A stretch of DNA of 64,000 nt, taken from assembly GCF_002506585.1 (NCBI RefSeq), contig NZ_DAXW01000001.1, positions 148,874 through 212,873 of the forward strand. Reading direction: 5' to 3'. This document shows, piece after piece, positions 25,418 through 33,998 of this stretch. Source of the stretch: Methanoculleus sp. UBA430. GTDB lineage: Archaea; Halobacteriota; Methanomicrobia; Methanomicrobiales; Methanoculleaceae. The position numbers were made by a program, and so were the translations under genes. How positions within the stretch are numbered: position 1 is the first letter of the stretch; each line of letters starts with the position of its first letter. Below the pieces are notes generated by a model. That model was not told the DNA's origin. It did no database searches and worked only from the letters and a program-made list of their open reading frames with translations.

Positions 25418-27678
25418 AGAACCCCTACGAGTGGCTTGCAAACGCCATCAACAACCACACCTGGACCGTCGCCGGGGTTGCCGTGGCCGTCTTCGTCCTG
25501 GCGCTCTTCGGGCTCACGATGGTGACGATGGAGACCGGCGACGACACCTACATCGACAAAGACACTCCCCGCGGCGCTCTCCTCGCCCACTACAAAGATA
25601 CCTACGGCTCCGACGCGATCATGCTCATCTACGAGGCCGACAGCGTCAGGAACCCCGATGCACTCAGGTACATCGACCGTCTCCAGGAAGACCTCAGGAA
25701 CGAGCGTTACGTCGACGAAGTCTCCGGCGTCGTCGATCTTTTGAAACAGGCGAACGGCGGCACCCTGCCGCCGTCCATGGCGGAGATCAACACGATCATC
25801 GAGATGGCCCCGCCGGAGATGGTCGAGCGGGTGCTGCCCTCGGACATGATGACGATCAGCGTCATTGCCCTCGAACCGGGCGTCTCTACGCAGGTCCAGG
25901 GACAGGTCCTCGAAAACATCGAGACCATCATCAGTATATCAGAGCCCCCGCCGGGCGTCTCGGTCACGGTCTCGGGGACCCCGGCGTTCTCAAAGGAGAT
26001 GGGCGAGGCGATGGGGGCAGAGATGGGCACGCTGATCCTTGTGGCCATGATCTTCATGACCATCGCGGTGATGCTCCTCTTCTCCCACGTCCGCTACCGC
26101 CTCCTCCCCATCGGGGTCGTGGCCGTCGGGCTCATCCTGACCTTCGGGTTCATGGGCATCTTCGGCATCCCGGTCAGCATGGTAGTGATTGCGGCGTTCC
26201 CGGTGCTGATCGGGGTCGGGATCGACTACGCGATCCAGTTTCAGGCCCGGTTCGATGAGGAGGCACGGCACTCCCCCCTCCCGGAGGCCGTATGGACCAC
26301 CATCACGCAGATGGGGCCGTCGATCCTGATCGCGATGACGGCGACGGCGCTCGGGTTCATCGCGATGTTTTTTACACCGGTGCCGATGATAGCCGACTTC
26401 GGGAAGGTCTGCGCCATCGGGGTGGCCTCCTGTTACGTTGCGGCGCTCATCATCATCCCGGTCGTTGGACTCATCACGAACTACCGGCCGAAGAACGAGA
26501 CGCAGACGGTCAACCCCGCCCCGGGGACCGGGCATTCTCTCGTTCTCCGGTATGAGCACTTCATCGGGAAGATGGCCTATACCGTTGCAAAACGCCCGCT
26601 TCCCGTTCTCCTGGTCTTCGCCATCGTTGCAGCAGGCGGGTACTACCTCGACGAGAAGGTCCCCATCAGCGCAGACGAGAAGACCTTCGTTCCCGACACG
26701 ATGCCCGCCCTCCAGGACATGGAGAAGATCACCCGGACGATGGGAGCGACGAGCACCGTTCCGGTCATCGTGACCGCAGACGATGTCCTCTCCCCGGAGA
26801 TGCTCGCCTGGATCGACCGTTTCGGGACGTATGAGGTCGAACAGAACGACAAGATGACCGGGGTTACGAGCATCGCAACCCTGATCCGGGACTACAACGG
26901 CGGAGTCCTGCCCGAAACAAGTGCGGAGGCTGACGCCGTCGTCGCCCGGATCCCGGCATCGACCCTGGAAAGTTATCTCAACGGGAATATGGAGGCGGCC
27001 CTCGAGTTCTCGACGGTCGCGATGGAAATGAACGCCATGAAGTCTTTCATCGAGGGGATCCGGAGCGACATAGCCTGGAACGATCCCCCCGCGGGCGCGA
27101 CGGTGAGGATCACCGGCAGCGGAGAGATGTTCACCGCCCTCATGGACGATATCGCCGACTCCAAGACGTTCATGACCGTACTCGGGTTCGCCTTCATCCT
27201 CGGGTTCCTGCTCCTCGTCTACCGGAGAATCGGGGCCGTATCGCCGCTCGTCCCGATCGCCTTCGTCGTAGGCTGGTGCGGGGGGATCATGTACTTCCTC
27301 GGCCTCGACTACACGCCGCTGACCGCCGTCCTCGGATCGATGAGCATCGGCGTGGCCTCGGAGTATACCATCGTGATCATGGAGCGGTGCGAGGAGGAAC
27401 TTGCAAAAGGCGTGGGTTACCTCGAAGCCATCCAGACCGCCGTTCAGAAGATCGGGATGGCCATCACGGTATCCGGGGTGGCGACGATCTCCGGGTTTGC
27501 GGCGCTCACCGTCTCGACGTTCAACATCATCAGCAACTTCGGGGTCGTGACGGTCATCACCATCGGGTTCTCGCTCGTGGGCGCGATCATCGCGCTGCCG
27601 GCGGTGCTCTCGATCATGTACCGCCACGCGGGGAGCCCCCGGGCTCAGGTTCAGGCAGGAGCCGGAGTCGCGGACTGA
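25414..27678 (+). CDS. RND-superfamily exporter (MMPL/HAE3 type), copy 1
   Basis: A 754-residue membrane protein with two halves. Each half has one helix, a large external loop and five further helices, about twelve in total. The segment AAFPVLIGVGIDYAIQFQARFDEE carries the GxDYA proton-relay Asp of the family, and the second half has TAVLGSMSIGVASEYTIVIMERCEEEL at the matching place. Archaeal HAE3 members are linked to hopanoid, lipid or hydrophobic drug export, but no substrate is known here. No partner membrane-fusion or outer-membrane protein is needed. Overlaps the preceding small ORF by 4 bp. Confidence 0.9.
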   Translation: MKNPYEWLANAINNHTWTVAGVAVAVFVLALFGLTMVTMETGDDTYIDKDTPRGALLAHYKDTYGSDAIMLIYEADSVRNPDALRYIDRLQEDLRNERYVDEVSGVVDLLKQANGGTLPPSMAEINTIIEMAPPEMVERVLPSDMMTISVIALEPGVSTQVQGQVLENIETIISISEPPPGVSVTVSGTPAFSKEMGEAMGAEMGTLILVAMIFMTIAVMLLFSHVRYRLLPIGVVAVGLILTFGFMGIFGIPVSMVVIAAFPVLIGVGIDYAIQFQARFDEEARHSPLPEAVWTTITQMGPSILIAMTATALGFIAMFFTPVPMIADFGKVCAIGVASCYVAALIIIPVVGLITNYRPKNETQTVNPAPGTGHSLVLRYEHFIGKMAYTVAKRPLPVLLVFAIVAAGGYYLDEKVPISADEKTFVPDTMPALQDMEKITRTMGATSTVPVIVTADDVLSPEMLAWIDRFGTYEVEQNDKMTGVTSIATLIRDYNGGVLPETSAEADAVVARIPASTLESYLNGNMEAALEFSTVAMEMNAMKSFIEGIRSDIAWNDPPAGATVRITGSGEMFTALMDDIADSKTFMTVLGFAFILGFLLLVYRRIGAVSPLVPIAFVVGWCGGIMYFLGLDYTPLTAVLGSMSIGVASEYTIVIMERCEEELAKGVGYLEAIQTAVQKIGMAITVSGVATISGFAALTVSTFNIISNFGVVTVITIGFSLVGAIIALPAVLSIMYRHAGSPRAQVQAGAGVAD

Positions 27679-27744
27679 TACCCCGGGCGCTGCACTTCAC
27701 CCCCATAGGGAACACCGGGCTGCCTGCCGTCGGACCCCAGAACC

Positions 27745-27978
27745 CTATTTTTCTTCCGGCGTTGCCGGGAGAGGCCGGATCTGCCGTCGGTGCCCGCCAG
27801 GGAGCGTGGCGATGAGCCGCGCCTCTGCCTTTCGCAGGTGCTCGATTGCGGTGGCTTTGCTGATGCTCACTTTCTTCGCGAGCTGCTGGTTGTTGATCCT
27901 GCGGGGATTAGAGATCGGTATGGGAAGCGCACGCGAACCGGACTGTGATGTCTCTTTCTGCCGGGGGTTGCAGTAAGT
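27745..27978 (-). pseudogene. Remnant of a bat-type HTH_10 regulator gene
   Basis: The minus strand holds an open frame without any start codon before the domain. It encodes PRRINNQQLAKKVSISKATA then IEHLRKAEARLIATL, a clear HTH_10 (bacterio-opsin-activator-type) helix-turn-helix, and ends TAG at 27745. The frame is closed by TGA at 27979-27981, and the only internal GTG lies inside the helix-turn-helix. Full proteins of this family have several hundred residues of sensor domains before the HTH. Only the C-terminal 77 codons remain, next to the junction of the RND duplication, so the gene was probably truncated by that event. Confidence 0.65.
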
Positions 27979-28039
27979 TCATCTCCGGTCCCACAGAAAC
28001 AGTACCCCAACAGATGAGCCACTTATAGCGAGGAGAGAC

Positions 28040-28237
28040 GTGAGTTACATAATTCCCTGTAACACCGGATCTTGCCGGTGCTCTGATGAACAACGTCGAT
28101 GCCCCGTACGTCCAGAGGGGTCATACGAGGAACCGTTTTTTGAGGAGACCAACCAGGTCCGGGCTGAAGTCGCCCACGCGGTAACCGTCGCGATCATCGG
28201 CGAGTACGGGACGAGCATGCCGGAGGAGCCCGCATGA
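28040..28237 (+). pseudogene. Shortened copy of the small ORF before RND exporter 2
   Basis: A 65-residue reading frame with the same GTG start, the same GAGGAG site and the same ATGA junction to the exporter as its counterpart at 24995-25417. It aligns at EEPFFEETNQV with the first copy and then jumps to AVTVAIIGEYGTSMPEEPA, missing about 66 residues in frame. It may now act only as a leader peptide that couples translation to the exporter, or may be decaying. Confidence 0.5.
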
Positions 28238-30492
28238 AGAACCCCTATGAATGGCTTGCCGCCGCCATCAACAACCATACCTGGACCGTCGCCGGCATCG
28301 CCCTGGCCGTCTTCCTCGTGGCGTGCTTCGGACTCTCGCTGGTCTCGATGGAGACCGGCGACGACGCCTACCTCGACAAGACCACCCCGCGCGGCGCGCT
28401 CCTGAACCACTACGCCGAGACCTACGGTTCCGACGCGATCATGCTCCTCTACGAGACGGACAGTGTCCGGAGTCCCGAGATCCTCAGGTATATCGACCAT
28501 CTCCAGGAGGATCTCAGGAACGAACGCTACGTCGATAGCGTCTCCGGCGTCGTCGATCTCCTGAAGCAGGCAAACGGCGGCACCCTGCCGTCGTCCAAAG
28601 CGGAGATCAACGTGATCATCGGCCAGGCTCCCCCGGAGATGGTTGAGAGGATGCTCCCCTCGGACCTGATGACGATCAGCGTCATCGCCCTTGAACCCGG
28701 CGTCACCATGGAGGCGCAGCAGCAGGTTGTCGGGAACATCAAGTCCATCGTCGCCATATCGGAGCCCCCGGCGGGGCTCACGGTCACGGTCTCGGGCAAC
28801 CCTGCGTTCTCGCTGGAGATGGGCGAGGCGATGGGATCCGAGACGGGCATGCTGATCCTGGTGGCCATGATCCTGATGGTCTTCGCGGTGGTGTTCCTCT
28901 TCTCCCACGTCAGATACCGGCTTCTTCCGGTCGGGATCGTGGCCGTCGGGCTCATCATGACCTTCGGGCTCATGGGCCTCTTTGGTATTCCCATCAGCAT
29001 GGTGGTGGTCGGGGCGTTCCCGGTGCTGATCGGGATCGGGATCGATTACGCGATCCAGCTCCACGCACGCTTCGACGAGGAGATCCGACGCGGCACGATA
29101 CCCGAGGCCGTATGGGCCACCGTCACCCAGATGGGGCCGTCGATCCTGATCGCCATGTCGTCGACGGCGCTCGGGTTCATCGCGATGTTCTTTGCGCCGG
29201 TTCCGATGGTGGCCGACTTCGGAATGGTCTGCACCATCGGGGTCGTCTCCTGCTACGTCGCGGCGCTGATCGTCGTCCCGGTCTTTGCGATCGTCACCCG
29301 TTACCGGCCGAGGATGGAGGCTGCAGCCGCCGAGCCCACCCCCGAATCCGGGAGTTCCCTCATCGAGCGCTACGACCGCCTCCTCGGGCGGCTCGCCTAC
29401 ACCGTCGCAAAGTACCCGGTTCCGGTCATCCTGCTCTTTGCAATTGTGGCGGCAGGAGGGTTCTACCTCGACCAGAGCGTCCCCGTCAGCGCAGACGAGA
29501 AGACCTTCGTTCCCGGCGATATGCCTGCCCTGCTCTCTCTTGAGAAACTCACCCGGGTCATGGGGTCGACGAGCACCATCCCCGTCGTCGTGCTGGCGGA
29601 CGACGTCCTCTCCCCGGAGACACTCATCTGGATAGATCAGTTCGGGGCCTACGAGCAGGAGCATAACGACAAGATCACCGGCGTCGCCAGCATCGCGACC
29701 CTGGTCAGGCAGTACAACAACGGAGTGCTCCCCGCAACCGAGCGGGAGGTTGATGGTGTCATTGCCCGGATTCCGGAGGCGACCCTGAAGCGTTACCTCA
29801 ATGGAAACCTGGAGGCGGTGCTTGAGTTCTCGACGGTCGATATGGAGATGAGTGTCGCCCGCGACCAGGTCAGAAAGATACAGGACGATGTAGTGTGGAA
29901 CAAACCGCCAGCCGGCGTGACCGTGAGGATCACCGGCCAGATGGAGATGTTTGCCGCCGTCATGGATGATATCAGTGATTCGAGGTCGTATATGACCGTG
30001 ATCGGGTTCGCTTTCATCCTCGGCTTCCTGATCCTGGTCTATCGGAAGTTCGGCGCCGTCTCGCCGGTCATTCCGATCGTCTTCATCGTGGGCTGGAACG
30101 GGGCGATCATGTACCTCCTCGGTCTCGACTACACGCCGCTGACTGCCGTCCTCGGCTCTATGACGATCGGCGTCGCGTCCGAGTATACCATCCTGATCAT
30201 GGAGCGGTGCGAGGAGGAACTCAGCCGGGGCACGGAGTTCCTCGACGCAATCCAGACCGCCGTCCAGAAGATCGGGACAGCCATCACGGTATCGGGGCTG
30301 ACGACGGTCTTCGGGTTCTCGGCGCTCACGTTCTCGTCCTTCAATATCATCAGCAACTTCGGGATCGTGACGGTCATCACCGTCGGGTTCTCGCTCATAG
30401 GCGCGATCGTCGTCATGCCGGCGGTCCTCGCCCTGATGTACCGTTATACCGGGCGCTCCCGGATCCCGGCGGCTGCGGGGATCGCGGAGTAG
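28234..30492 (+). CDS. RND-superfamily exporter (MMPL/HAE3 type), copy 2
   Basis: A 752-residue paralogue of the neighbouring exporter with the same topology and motifs: GAFPVLIGIGIDYAIQLHAR in the first half and TAVLGSMTIGVASEYTILIM in the second. The two proteins differ mainly in the external loops (around 150-180 and 490-560), where substrate choice would be expected. Otherwise they are close, about three quarters identical by eye, implying a fairly old duplication. The reading frame is intact, so it is probably functional. Confidence 0.9.
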   Translation: MKNPYEWLAAAINNHTWTVAGIALAVFLVACFGLSLVSMETGDDAYLDKTTPRGALLNHYAETYGSDAIMLLYETDSVRSPEILRYIDHLQEDLRNERYVDSVSGVVDLLKQANGGTLPSSKAEINVIIGQAPPEMVERMLPSDLMTISVIALEPGVTMEAQQQVVGNIKSIVAISEPPAGLTVTVSGNPAFSLEMGEAMGSETGMLILVAMILMVFAVVFLFSHVRYRLLPVGIVAVGLIMTFGLMGLFGIPISMVVVGAFPVLIGIGIDYAIQLHARFDEEIRRGTIPEAVWATVTQMGPSILIAMSSTALGFIAMFFAPVPMVADFGMVCTIGVVSCYVAALIVVPVFAIVTRYRPRMEAAAAEPTPESGSSLIERYDRLLGRLAYTVAKYPVPVILLFAIVAAGGFYLDQSVPVSADEKTFVPGDMPALLSLEKLTRVMGSTSTIPVVVLADDVLSPETLIWIDQFGAYEQEHNDKITGVASIATLVRQYNNGVLPATEREVDGVIARIPEATLKRYLNGNLEAVLEFSTVDMEMSVARDQVRKIQDDVVWNKPPAGVTVRITGQMEMFAAVMDDISDSRSYMTVIGFAFILGFLILVYRKFGAVSPVIPIVFIVGWNGAIMYLLGLDYTPLTAVLGSMTIGVASEYTILIMERCEEELSRGTEFLDAIQTAVQKIGTAITVSGLTTVFGFSALTFSSFNIISNFGIVTVITVGFSLIGAIVVMPAVLALMYRYTGRSRIPAAAGIAE

Positions 30493-30568
30493 ATCCTCCC
30501 GCTACCGGAATGGCAGGGGTTCCGGCCGCGGAGCCCCGGACGCCGGGGAGGGGGCGGGCTCATCAAAC

Positions 30569-30577
30569 TTTATATAG
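30569..30577 (+). promoter_or_regulatory. TATA box for MscS-like gene
   Basis: TTTATATAG within AAACTTTATATAGTACC, 32-40 bases before the GTG start at 30609. GGTGAT just before the start codon (30598-30603) can serve as ribosome binding site. Confidence 0.6.
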
Positions 30578-30608
30578 TACCTGCCATATCCTTCCCCGGT
30601 GATATACC

Positions 30609-31307
30609 GTGGCAAATGGAGACCTCACGGCGCAGGTATTGGCGCCATTTGAGCCGGTTGAAGAACTGGCCCGTAACGTTATTCTGTTTCTACCAAACCT
30701 CATTGCAGCGATCGTTATCCTGATCATCGGCTGGATCCTCGGGCGAATTCTCGGCAGAGTCGTCTCCGAGGTTCTTGACCGCCTCGGTGTCGACGACGCG
30801 CTCCGGAAGACATCGGTCGGCCAGCAGATTGAGCGGTCAGGAACAAACATAAGTCGCCTCTTCGATCTCATCGTCCGCTGGTTCATCTATCTTATCGCTA
30901 TCCTTGCAGCAGTCAGCGTTCTGCAGATTCCGGCGCTCACACTGGCTGTCGCAGCAATCGTGGCCTACATCCCGAACATCCTCGCGTTCATCATCATCCT
31001 GGTCGCTGGATTCATCCTGATCGACTGGCTGATCGACCTCCTCACGCACATGGGAGAGACGCAGCAGATCCAGGGCTTCGGATTGATCGCGATGTTGCTC
31101 CGGGCATTTCTCTACTTCGTCGTCGCCATCCTCGCGCTCCAGCAACTCCTGCTCGACCTCTCGATCATCTATGTCTTCGTCGTCCCGATCGCATGGGGAG
31201 TCGGACTCGGACTCGGTGCGGCGATCGCCATCATCATCGGGCTCGGCCTGCGCGACCGGGCGCCGGAGATGATGGACCGGCTGATGGGCAGGATGAGAAG
31301 AGAATAA
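30609..31307 (+). CDS. MscS-like mechanosensitive channel family protein (TM-helix repeat type)
   Basis: A 232-residue membrane protein. The N-terminal segment NVILFLPNLIAAIVILIIGW followed by ILGRILGRVVSEVL is the conserved TM-helix repeat found in many MscS relatives. Hydrophobic helices follow at about 85-105, 110-145, 155-180 and 185-215, and the C-terminus is short and basic. The cytosolic beta/alpha vestibule of true MscS is missing, so this may be a small pore-forming relative with uncertain gating. The start is a GTG supported by the TATA box and GGTGAT. A T-run terminator follows. Confidence 0.75.
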   Translation: MANGDLTAQVLAPFEPVEELARNVILFLPNLIAAIVILIIGWILGRILGRVVSEVLDRLGVDDALRKTSVGQQIERSGTNISRLFDLIVRWFIYLIAILAAVSVLQIPALTLAVAAIVAYIPNILAFIIILVAGFILIDWLIDLLTHMGETQQIQGFGLIAMLLRAFLYFVVAILALQQLLLDLSIIYVFVVPIAWGVGLGLGAAIAIIIGLGLRDRAPEMMDRLMGRMRRE

Positions 31308-31309
31308 CC

Positions 31310-31317
31310 TTTTTTTT
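31310..31317 (+). terminator. T-run terminator after MscS-like gene
   Basis: Eight T in a row start 3 bases after the TAA stop, typical of archaeal intrinsic termination. The convergent QueG-like gene ends 9 bases further on. Confidence 0.6.
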
Positions 31318-31325
31318 ATGGCGGG

Positions 31326-32117
31326 TCAGAGTCCGCCGTACTTCCGCACATGCTCCCGGGCCCGGCGGCGGGGTTCGTCGTCGCCGGCGGGGGCGGTCCG
31401 GCCGTAGTGCCGCCGGTCCTTCCCCACCGGACAGACCCTGATGCAGATCCCGCAGGGGGAGATGTGGCGCCGGGCGAGATCGGCGCTGTTTGCGGCACAG
31501 GCCGCTTTATCGGTGAGGCCTTCGGGGTAGTCCCGCTCGTCGAGCGCGCCCGTGGGGCAGGCCTCGACGCAGAGCATGCACCGGGTGCAGAGGTCCTCCG
31601 CGAGCAGGGGGTCGGGCGGGAGGTCCGCGGCGGAAAAGACCGAACCGAACCGGACCCGGGGCCCATACTCGGGGGTGAGGAGGGTGTTGTTCACGCCGAA
31701 GGTCCCGAGCCCGGCGAGGAACGCGGCGTGCCGGTGCGAGAAGAAGGCGACGGGGTTCTTCCTGAGCACCTCGATGGACCCGTAGCCGTCGCGGGGGACG
31801 AAGACCGAGGGGTAGCCCTCGTCGTTGAGGAAGGAGGCGAGCCGGTAGGTGTACTGGTCGAGCAGGCTGTTGACGGTCCTGTAGAGCTCGTGGTAGTAGA
31901 TCGAGGGGGAGGTCTCGAGCACCGGGAGGTGGATGGGAAGACCGATCACGATCACCGACCGGGCCCCGGGAAAGATCGATTGCGGGTAGAACTCTTCCGG
32001 CATCCACGGCAGGAACGGCGGGTGCTCCCACCGGTCGGTGCTCGCGACCCCGACGAGGGGGATCTCCATCCGCCGGCACCGCTCGAGGAGGGCTGCCTTC
32101 AGGTCGTCGTTCATCAT
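31326..32117 (-). CDS. Epoxyqueuosine reductase-like ferredoxin protein
   Basis: A 263-residue protein with the N-terminal domain of the QueG family (FPGARSVIVIGLPI, FLAGLGTFGVNNTLLTPEYGPRVRFGSVF) and a two-cluster ferredoxin part (CTRCMLCVEACPTGAL near 175 and CGICIRVCP near 225). Classical QueG, which reduces epoxyqueuosine in tRNA with cobalamin, is about 100 residues longer at the C-terminus. Archaea make archaeosine rather than queuosine, so another corrinoid or redox role is likely; relatives include reductive-dehalogenase-like and corrinoid-activating proteins. The ATG pair at 32117/32114 leaves a one-codon uncertainty in the start. Confidence 0.78.
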   Translation of the reverse strand: MMNDDLKAALLERCRRMEIPLVGVASTDRWEHPPFLPWMPEEFYPQSIFPGARSVIVIGLPIHLPVLETSPSIYYHELYRTVNSLLDQYTYRLASFLNDEGYPSVFVPRDGYGSIEVLRKNPVAFFSHRHAAFLAGLGTFGVNNTLLTPEYGPRVRFGSVFSAADLPPDPLLAEDLCTRCMLCVEACPTGALDERDYPEGLTDKAACAANSADLARRHISPCGICIRVCPVGKDRRHYGRTAPAGDDEPRRRAREHVRKYGGL

Positions 32118-32166
32118 CGATCTCTTGCGCCCGGCAGGAGAAAAGGTTCACCCCGGGCGGAGGGGA

Positions 32167-32592
32167 TCAGTCGACGTATTCCCCCGGCACCCACCGCTCA
32201 CCGTCCCGGTAGAACTCCTTCTTCCAGATCGGGACGGTCTGCTTGAGCCGGTCGATGATGTATTCACAGGCAGCGAATGCCTCTTTCCGGTGCCCGGCGC
32301 CGACGACGATGAGGAGAATGGTCTCACCGACCGAAAGAGTGCCCACACGGTGGACGATATCCACCGATTCGATCGGGTATTTCTGCATCGCCTCGTCGCG
32401 GATAGCCGCCAGTTCACGGACCGCGACCTCTTCGTAGACCTCCAGTTCCATCCGCTCCACCCCGCTGTCGTCCCTGACGACGCCGCAGAAGGTGACCAGA
32501 GCGCCCATGCCCGGCCTCTTCGCCGCCTCGATCATCGCGCCCGCGTCGATCACATCCCTGGTAATGCCAATCATGGCCTTATACCCCCTCAT
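32167..32592 (-). CDS. moaE: Molybdopterin synthase catalytic subunit MoaE
   Basis: A 141-residue MoaE that inserts the two dithiolene sulfurs into precursor Z to form molybdopterin, using MoaD thiocarboxylate as donor. Landmarks are GALVTFCGVVRDDSG, HRVGTLSVGETILLIVVGAGHRKEAF and the active-site lysines in VPIWKKEFYRDG. The ATG at 32592 overlaps the MoaD stop (ATGA), giving six residues before the usual MIGIT start at 32574; either start is possible. Methanogens need this cofactor for formylmethanofuran and formate dehydrogenases. Confidence 0.95.
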   Translation of the reverse strand: MRGYKAMIGITRDVIDAGAMIEAAKRPGMGALVTFCGVVRDDSGVERMELEVYEEVAVRELAAIRDEAMQKYPIESVDIVHRVGTLSVGETILLIVVGAGHRKEAFAACEYIIDRLKQTVPIWKKEFYRDGERWVPGEYVD

Positions 32593-32861
32593 CCGCCCGC
32601 GACCGGCGGGAAGAGGGCGACCTCGTCCCCGTCCGCGAGGGCATCGGAGTCGTCTCTCTTCACCCGCTTCCCGTTTCGCATCAGGACGACATGCGTCCTG
32701 AGCGCCCCGGCCTCGTCGAAGATTGCATCGCTTTCGTCCCCGGCACGGTCCCGGAGCGCGGCGAGAACCGCTGCCATCGTCGCCCCGTCGGGGACCTCGA
32801 TAGCGAGGTCGCTCCCGAGGATCTCCCGGAACCGGGCGAACGCCTTCACCCGGATCTTCAT
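32589..32861 (-). CDS. moaD: Molybdopterin synthase sulfur carrier MoaD
   Basis: A 90-residue ubiquitin-fold protein starting MKIRVKAFARFREILG and ending FPPVAGG. The terminal Gly-Gly is adenylated by MoeB and converted to a thiocarboxylate that feeds MoaE. Both ends overlap neighbours by 4 bp (MoeB stop upstream, MoaE start downstream), so three subunits are made in coupled fashion. In archaea such proteins can also be conjugated to targets (SAMP), so a second role cannot be excluded. Confidence 0.93.
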   Translation of the reverse strand: MKIRVKAFARFREILGSDLAIEVPDGATMAAVLAALRDRAGDESDAIFDEAGALRTHVVLMRNGKRVKRDDSDALADGDEVALFPPVAGG

Positions 32862-33592
32862 GGCCGCATCTCCCCGCCGCAGACGGGGCAGTCCGGCCGC
32901 GGTTCTACGGTAAACGTCTCAAGCGTCGCCGCAAGCCCGTCCCAGATGAGGAGCCGGCCGGCGAGGAGGTCCCCGGCACCGGTGATATACTTGATCGCCT
33001 CGTTCGCCTGGATGAGGCCGATGATCCCCGGCGTCGTCCCGACGACCGGGAAGACCTCGGCCGGCGGGGCCTCCGGGAAGATGCACTCGAGGCAGGCCGT
33101 CCGGCCGGGGACGATCGTCGCCACCTGGCCGTCGAATCCCCGGATGGCACCATGGATAAGCGGCACGCCGGATCGGAGCGCCTCCCGGTTCAGGAGGTAG
33201 CGGGTGGGAAAGTTGTCCATCGCGTCCACGATCAGGTCGGCACCGGTGACCATGTCCCGGGCGTTCGTCTCGTCGATAGTCGTCGCAACGGCCTTGATGC
33301 GGATATCCGGGTTTGCCTCCCGGAGTTTCGCCTCTGCGGACCGGACCTTCGGCATGCCGAGATCCTTCTCCCAGTGGAGGACCTGCCGGTTCAGGTTGGT
33401 CCGGTCCACAGTATCCCGGTCCACAAGGCGGATCTCCCCGACACCGGCGACGGCAAGATAGAGGGCGATCGGGCAGCCGAGACCACCTGCTCCGGCGATG
33501 AAGACCTTCGCCTTCTTCAGCCGCTCCTGCCCTTCCTCGCCGAAGAGGAGGATCTGCCGGGCGTAACGTTCCCGTTCCTGCTCGGTGAGCAT
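32858..33592 (-). CDS. moeB: MoeB/ThiF-family adenylyltransferase (E1-like)
   Basis: A 244-residue E1-like enzyme that activates the C-terminal glycine of MoaD or ThiS-type carriers with ATP. Motifs are GAGGLGCPIALYLAVAGVG (nucleotide loop), DRDTVDRTNLNRQVLH (conserved Arg and Asp) and DAMDNFPTRYLLN, with structural-zinc Cys pairs in CLECIF and CPVCGGEM at the C-terminus. No rhodanese domain is fused; sulfur must come from a separate desulfurase, and NifS is encoded two genes upstream. The ATG at 33592 is preferred over 33622, which would overlap iscU. Confidence 0.92.
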   Translation of the reverse strand: MLTEQERERYARQILLFGEEGQERLKKAKVFIAGAGGLGCPIALYLAVAGVGEIRLVDRDTVDRTNLNRQVLHWEKDLGMPKVRSAEAKLREANPDIRIKAVATTIDETNARDMVTGADLIVDAMDNFPTRYLLNREALRSGVPLIHGAIRGFDGQVATIVPGRTACLECIFPEAPPAEVFPVVGTTPGIIGLIQANEAIKYITGAGDLLAGRLLIWDGLAATLETFTVEPRPDCPVCGGEMRP

Positions 33593-33596
33593 ACGG

Positions 33597-33986
33597 TTAT
33601 CCTCCGCTCGCCTCAGGCGCACCCTGCCGCGCCCGGTAGTCGTCGATCGCCTTGTGGATCCCTTCTTCGGCGAGGACCGAGCAGTGGAGTTTCTGGGGAG
33701 GCAGCCCCTCCAGCGCCTCGGCGACCGCCCGGTTGGTGACCGCCAGCGCCTCGTCGAGGGTCTTTCCCCGGATCAGTTCTGTGGCCATCGAACTCGACGC
33801 GATGGCGGCGGCGCACCCGAAGGTCTTGAATTTCGCATCCACGATCCGGTCATCTTCGATCCGGAGGGTTATCCGCATGATGTCGCCGCAGGTCGGGTTT
33901 CCGACCTCGCCGACACCGTTCGCATCCGGGATCTCCCCCATGTTGCGGGGGTTCATAAAATGGTCCATAACCTGTTCGCTGTACAT
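33597..33986 (-). CDS. iscU: Fe-S cluster scaffold IscU/NifU
   Basis: A 129-residue scaffold on which iron and cysteine-derived sulfur are built into [2Fe-2S] or [4Fe-4S] clusters. The three ligand Cys are in GNPTCGD, KTFGCAAAIASSS and LHCSVLAEEG, with the conserved Asp beside the first. The start MYSEQVMDHFMNPRNMGEIP is typical. It begins 12 bases after the nifS stop and is followed 4 bases on by moeB, so cluster assembly and cofactor sulfuration share one transcript. Confidence 0.95.
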   Translation of the reverse strand: MYSEQVMDHFMNPRNMGEIPDANGVGEVGNPTCGDIMRITLRIEDDRIVDAKFKTFGCAAAIASSSMATELIRGKTLDEALAVTNRAVAEALEGLPPQKLHCSVLAEEGIHKAIDDYRARQGAPEASGG

Positions 33987-33998
33987 TATGATCACTCG

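Larger units (their letters stand above)
24913..30492 (+). repeat. Tandem duplication: two copies of leader, small ORF and RND exporter
   Basis: Copy 1 spans about 24913-27678 and copy 2 about 27965-30492. Shared in order are a GTTGCAN-TAA-TTCAT stretch, an identical 20-base leader TTATAGCGAGGAGAGACGTG, a small ORF ending in AIIGEYGT...PA, an ATGA junction, and an RND gene whose products are about three quarters identical by eye. Copy 2 lacks an internal part of the small ORF. Between the copies lies a remnant of an HTH regulator gene. Confidence 0.8.

Noticed and set aside
25990..29664. Open frames of over 500 codons antisense to both RND exporters
   Set aside because: Low-complexity Asp/His/Arg-rich translations repeated in both copies because the exporter genes are duplicated; not independent genes.
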